Assembly: GCA_031272615.1 (NCBI GenBank)
Contig: JAISTL010000331.1
Coordinates: 1 to 7,558, forward strand
Reading direction: 5' to 3'
Source of the DNA: Methylobacteriaceae bacterium
Lineage (GTDB): Bacteria > Pseudomonadota > Alphaproteobacteria > Rhizobiales > Beijerinckiaceae
Length of the DNA stretch: 7,558 nucleotides
The notes under the pieces were generated by a model that worked only from the letters and a program-made list of their open reading frames with translations, was not told the origin of the DNA and did no database searches. This document shows, in pieces, positions 6,152 to 7,558 of this stretch; positions within the stretch are counted from its first letter, which is position 1, and every line of letters starts with the position of its first letter. A program made the position numbers and the translations under genes.

Positions 6152-6751
6152 TTACTTCACGGCGGCGTCGAACAGTTCTTCGGCGTAGTCCCAGTTGACC
6201 AGGTTTTCGACGAAGGCCTTGAGATAATCGGCGCGGCGGTTGCGGTAGTCAATATAATAGGAGTGCTCCCAGACATCGACGCCGAGAACGGGCTTCGCGC
6301 CGGAAACCAGCGGGTTTTCACCGTTGGGGGTTTTCAGAATGATCAACTTGCCGTCTTTGACCGCAAGCCACGCCCAGCCGGACCCGAACTGGCCGACGCC
6401 GGCCTGGATGAAATCAGCCTGGAACTTTTCGAGCGAGCCGAGATCTTCAATGATCTTCTTTTCCAGTTTGCCGGGAACCTTGCCGCCGCCGTTGGGCTTC
6501 ATCCATTTCCAGAAATGAATGTGGTTATAATGTTGGGCGGCGTTGTTGAAGAGGGGTTGATTCTGCCCGTAGGCGCCGGTGACGATCTCCTCAAGAGTTT
6601 TTCCCTCCAGTGACGTGCCCTTCAACAGAGTGTTGCCGGTGGAAACATAAGCAGCGTGGTGCTTGTCATGGTGGAATTCGAGGGTTTCTTTCGACATGTA
6701 GGGTTGAAGGGCGTCATAGGCGTAGGTGAGTTCTGGAAGAACAAAGGACAT
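6152..6751 (-). CDS. sodB: Superoxide dismutase, iron type
   Basis: The 199-residue protein is a Fe/Mn-family superoxide dismutase, converting superoxide to oxygen and hydrogen peroxide, normally as a cytoplasmic dimer. Metal ligands are His27 (EFHHDKHH), His77 (HYNHIHFW), Asp159 and His163 (DVWEHSYYIDYRN). Gln73 in NNAAQHYNH is placed as in Fe-type enzymes, where Mn-type enzymes have Gly, so iron is the likely cofactor. No signal peptide is seen. An in-frame ATG lies 10 codons upstream at 6781, but AAGGAG six bases before the ATG at 6749-6751 and the standard MSFVLPELTYAYDAL beginning fix the start. The gene is somewhat richer in A/T codons (many AAG, AAA, ATT) than its neighbours, as often seen in strongly expressed genes. 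It has a good terminator and a candidate promoter flanked by direct repeats, suggesting independent, regulated expression. It is divergent from the proline-rich membrane protein gene. Confidence 0.96.
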   Translation of the reverse strand: MSFVLPELTYAYDALQPYMSKETLEFHHDKHHAAYVSTGNTLLKGTSLEGKTLEEIVTGAYGQNQPLFNNAAQHYNHIHFWKWMKPNGGGKVPGKLEKKIIEDLGSLEKFQADFIQAGVGQFGSGWAWLAVKDGKLIILKTPNGENPLVSGAKPVLGVDVWEHSYYIDYRNRRADYLKAFVENLVNWDYAEELFDAAVK

Positions 6752-6757
6752 TTCTCT

Positions 6758-6763
6758 CTCCTT
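6758..6763 (-). promoter_or_regulatory. Ribosome binding site of sodB
   Basis: AAGGAG on the minus strand stands six bases before the ATG at 6749-6751 and rules in favour of it over the upstream in-frame ATG at 6781. Confidence 0.8.
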
Positions 6764-6783
6764 GTGGGTTATGTTTAACAAAA

Positions 6784-6813
6784 ATTAAAAGAATCACGTG
6801 TACGGTGCACCAA
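6784..6813 (-). promoter_or_regulatory. Candidate sodB promoter
   Basis: On the minus strand TTGGTG (6808-6813) and TTTAAT (6784-6789) are 18 bases apart; the -10 box matches TATAAT in five of six positions. Transcription would begin about 25-30 bases before the sodB ATG. Two copies of a 9-bp repeat sit in the spacer and just upstream of the -35 box. Confidence 0.4.
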
Positions 6814-6824
6814 AAGTGTACGGT
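6798..6824. repeat. Paired 9-bp direct repeats at the sodB promoter
   Basis: GTGTACGGT occurs at 6798-6806 and 6816-6824, 18 bases start to start, with the 8-bp palindrome GGTGCACC (6804-6811) overlapping the first copy. On the sodB strand the repeat reads ACCGTACAC. Position relative to the candidate promoter suggests an operator, perhaps for an iron or redox regulator; the regulator is not identified. Confidence 0.45.
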
Positions 6825-6886
6825 TTACTATGCCGTTCGCTTCAAGAATCAGGTAAAAGACAAGTGAAGGTCGGGTTGAACTCTTT

Positions 6887-6983
6887 TTGGACCCCGCGGT
6901 TGCCGAATGCATAAGCGGACTGACGCAAAATTGCAAGAGCGAGGTGCAGGAAGGGTGTTGGCCCCGCGGTTTTCGTGCATGCG
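6887..6983. repeat. Imperfect direct repeat pair upstream of the proline-rich protein gene
   Basis: TTGGACCCCGCGGTTGCCG (from 6887) recurs as TTGGCCCCGCGGTTTTCG (from 6958), 71 bases apart; both are soon followed by GCAT. Ten bases, CCCCGCGGTT, are identical (6892-6901 and 6962-6971). This 256-bp divergent region otherwise shows no gene. The repeat could be a regulator site or a decayed duplication. Confidence 0.4.
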
Positions 6984-7007
6984 CCCGGTAGTGGGAAAGG
7001 AATAATA

Positions 7008-7558
7008 ATGTCCGGTATCCTGTGGCTGTTCTCCATCCTCCAGTTCGGACTGGGCGGGTATCTGCTGGTGACGGGTTATAGAGATGAATTCGAGGGAATT
7101 CTCGGTTGGGCGTTTCTCACAGGCGGCTGCATCCTCATCGCGTCGGGTTTCACTTCCATCGGCATGGCTTTCGTCATCCAGAAACTGGAGGGAATTCGCA
7201 AGGTGTTGAGCGGTTCCGTGAGAAAGCCCCAAAACGTTGCGGCTGCTGCGGTTGCCGGCGCGGGACGCCCGCCTTTGCCGCCGCCGGGCGGCAGGGCGCC
7301 GGCGCGGGAAACGCCGACGCACGCGGAACCTCCGGTTTTCCCGCCGCCTCCTGTCCCTCCCGTGCCGCCGACGACGCAGGCGGAACCTCCGGTTTTTCCG
7401 CCGCCTCCCGTTCCTCCTGAATCGTTTTCCACCGTTGAACCGTCGCGGGAAGAGCAACCTGCGGACTCCGCGCCGCCTCCCTCGTTTCCGTGGCTGCGTC
7501 CGCAACCGGTCGTGAAGGAAACCGAAGAGCCGCTGTTCCCGGCGGACTCTTTCCATGA
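7008..7558 (+). CDS. Unrecognised membrane protein with proline-rich tail, 3' end cut by window
   Basis: I do not recognise this gene. From the ATG at 7008, 183 codons are open to the window edge. AAAGG (6996-7000) stands seven bases before the ATG. Residues about 3-22 (ILWLFSILQFGLGGYLLV) and about 31-56 (ILGWAFLTGG, then CILIASGFTSIGMAFV) look like two membrane helices joined by a short acidic loop (YRDEFEG). A basic stretch follows (QKLEGIRKVLSGSVRK, 58-73), which by the positive-inside rule places the tail in the cytoplasm. From about 87 the chain is rich in Pro and probably disordered, with AEPPVFPPPPVPP repeated exactly at 106-118 and 125-137. Near the end, FPWLRPQPV and a Glu-rich segment are visible. 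Proline-rich tails often bind partner proteins, but no partner is indicated here. The reverse frame is open but very Arg-rich, an artefact of the CCG-rich DNA. It is divergent from sodB. Confidence 0.72.
   Translation, partial: MSGILWLFSILQFGLGGYLLVTGYRDEFEGILGWAFLTGGCILIASGFTSIGMAFVIQKLEGIRKVLSGSVRKPQNVAAAAVAGAGRPPLPPPGGRAPARETPTHAEPPVFPPPPVPPVPPTTQAEPPVFPPPPVPPESFSTVEPSREEQPADSAPPPSFPWLRPQPVVKETEEPLFPADSFH
7323..7418 (+). repeat. 39-bp direct repeat encoding AEPPVFPPPPVPP
   Basis: Units at 7323-7361 and 7380-7418 begin 57 bases apart, an exact multiple of three, and encode identical 13-residue peptides. The DNA copies differ at a few synonymous third positions (for example TTC/TTT and CCT/CCC), so the peptide appears conserved while the DNA has drifted. 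Confidence 0.75.

Noticed and set aside
6849..7556. Minus-strand Arg-rich open frame (235 codons) opposite the proline-rich gene
   Set aside because: The extreme Arg content is the reverse reading of CCG/CCT proline codons. The plus strand has a ribosome site, membrane helices and a peptide repeat with synonymous differences, so it is the real strand.
1..7558. Search for an undescribed multi-gene system, tRNA, riboswitch, integrase, IS or phage gene
   Set aside because: All but one coding region belong to well-known housekeeping families and show uniform GC-rich composition. No mobile, defence or RNA-gene signature was seen by eye; tRNAscan and Infernal could not be run.

Overview
The window carries ordinary, GC-rich chromosomal DNA of a bacterium that is most likely an alphaproteobacterium. 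This rests on the style of the MurJ, Fe-superoxide dismutase and class IV aminotransferase proteins, which I recognise by motif rather than by a database search; the genus cannot be told. Seven protein genes are supported, two of them cut by the window edges. I see no rRNA, tRNA, CRISPR array, insertion sequence or phage gene.

Layout, left to right. A WrbA-type NAD(P)H:quinone oxidoreductase gene runs leftward out of the window (1-494). A 350-bp divergent intergenic region (495-844) separates it from a rightward CorA magnesium/cobalt channel gene (845-1855), whose best start is a TTG. After 95 bp containing two competing perfect 9-bp inverted repeats comes a rightward pair: an M20-family metallopeptidase/dipeptidase (1951-3336) and, 46 bp later, a class IV branched-chain-type aminotransferase (3383-4252). 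The next block is leftward and converges on this pair: sodB (6152-6751) and, downstream of it, murJ (4463-5986). They are separated by a strong 16-bp hairpin terminator, so they are probably separate transcripts. A convergent intergenic stretch (4253-4462) holds a probable murJ terminator. Finally, sodB is divergent from an unrecognised gene (7008 to the window end) that encodes two membrane helices and a proline-rich tail with an internal repeat.

Functionally this is housekeeping and stress maintenance: quinone/redox protection (WrbA), superoxide removal (SodB), divalent cation uptake (CorA), peptide and amino-acid turnover (M20 peptidase plus aminotransferase) and peptidoglycan precursor export (MurJ). 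The peptidase-aminotransferase pair is the only set of neighbours that suggests a shared pathway.

I find no convincing evidence of a new multi-gene system. The items most worth a second look are non-coding: the mutually exclusive stems in the leader of the M20 gene (1849-1913) and the paired 9-bp direct repeats at the sodB promoter (6798-6824). The uncharacterised proline-rich membrane protein at the right edge is the third.
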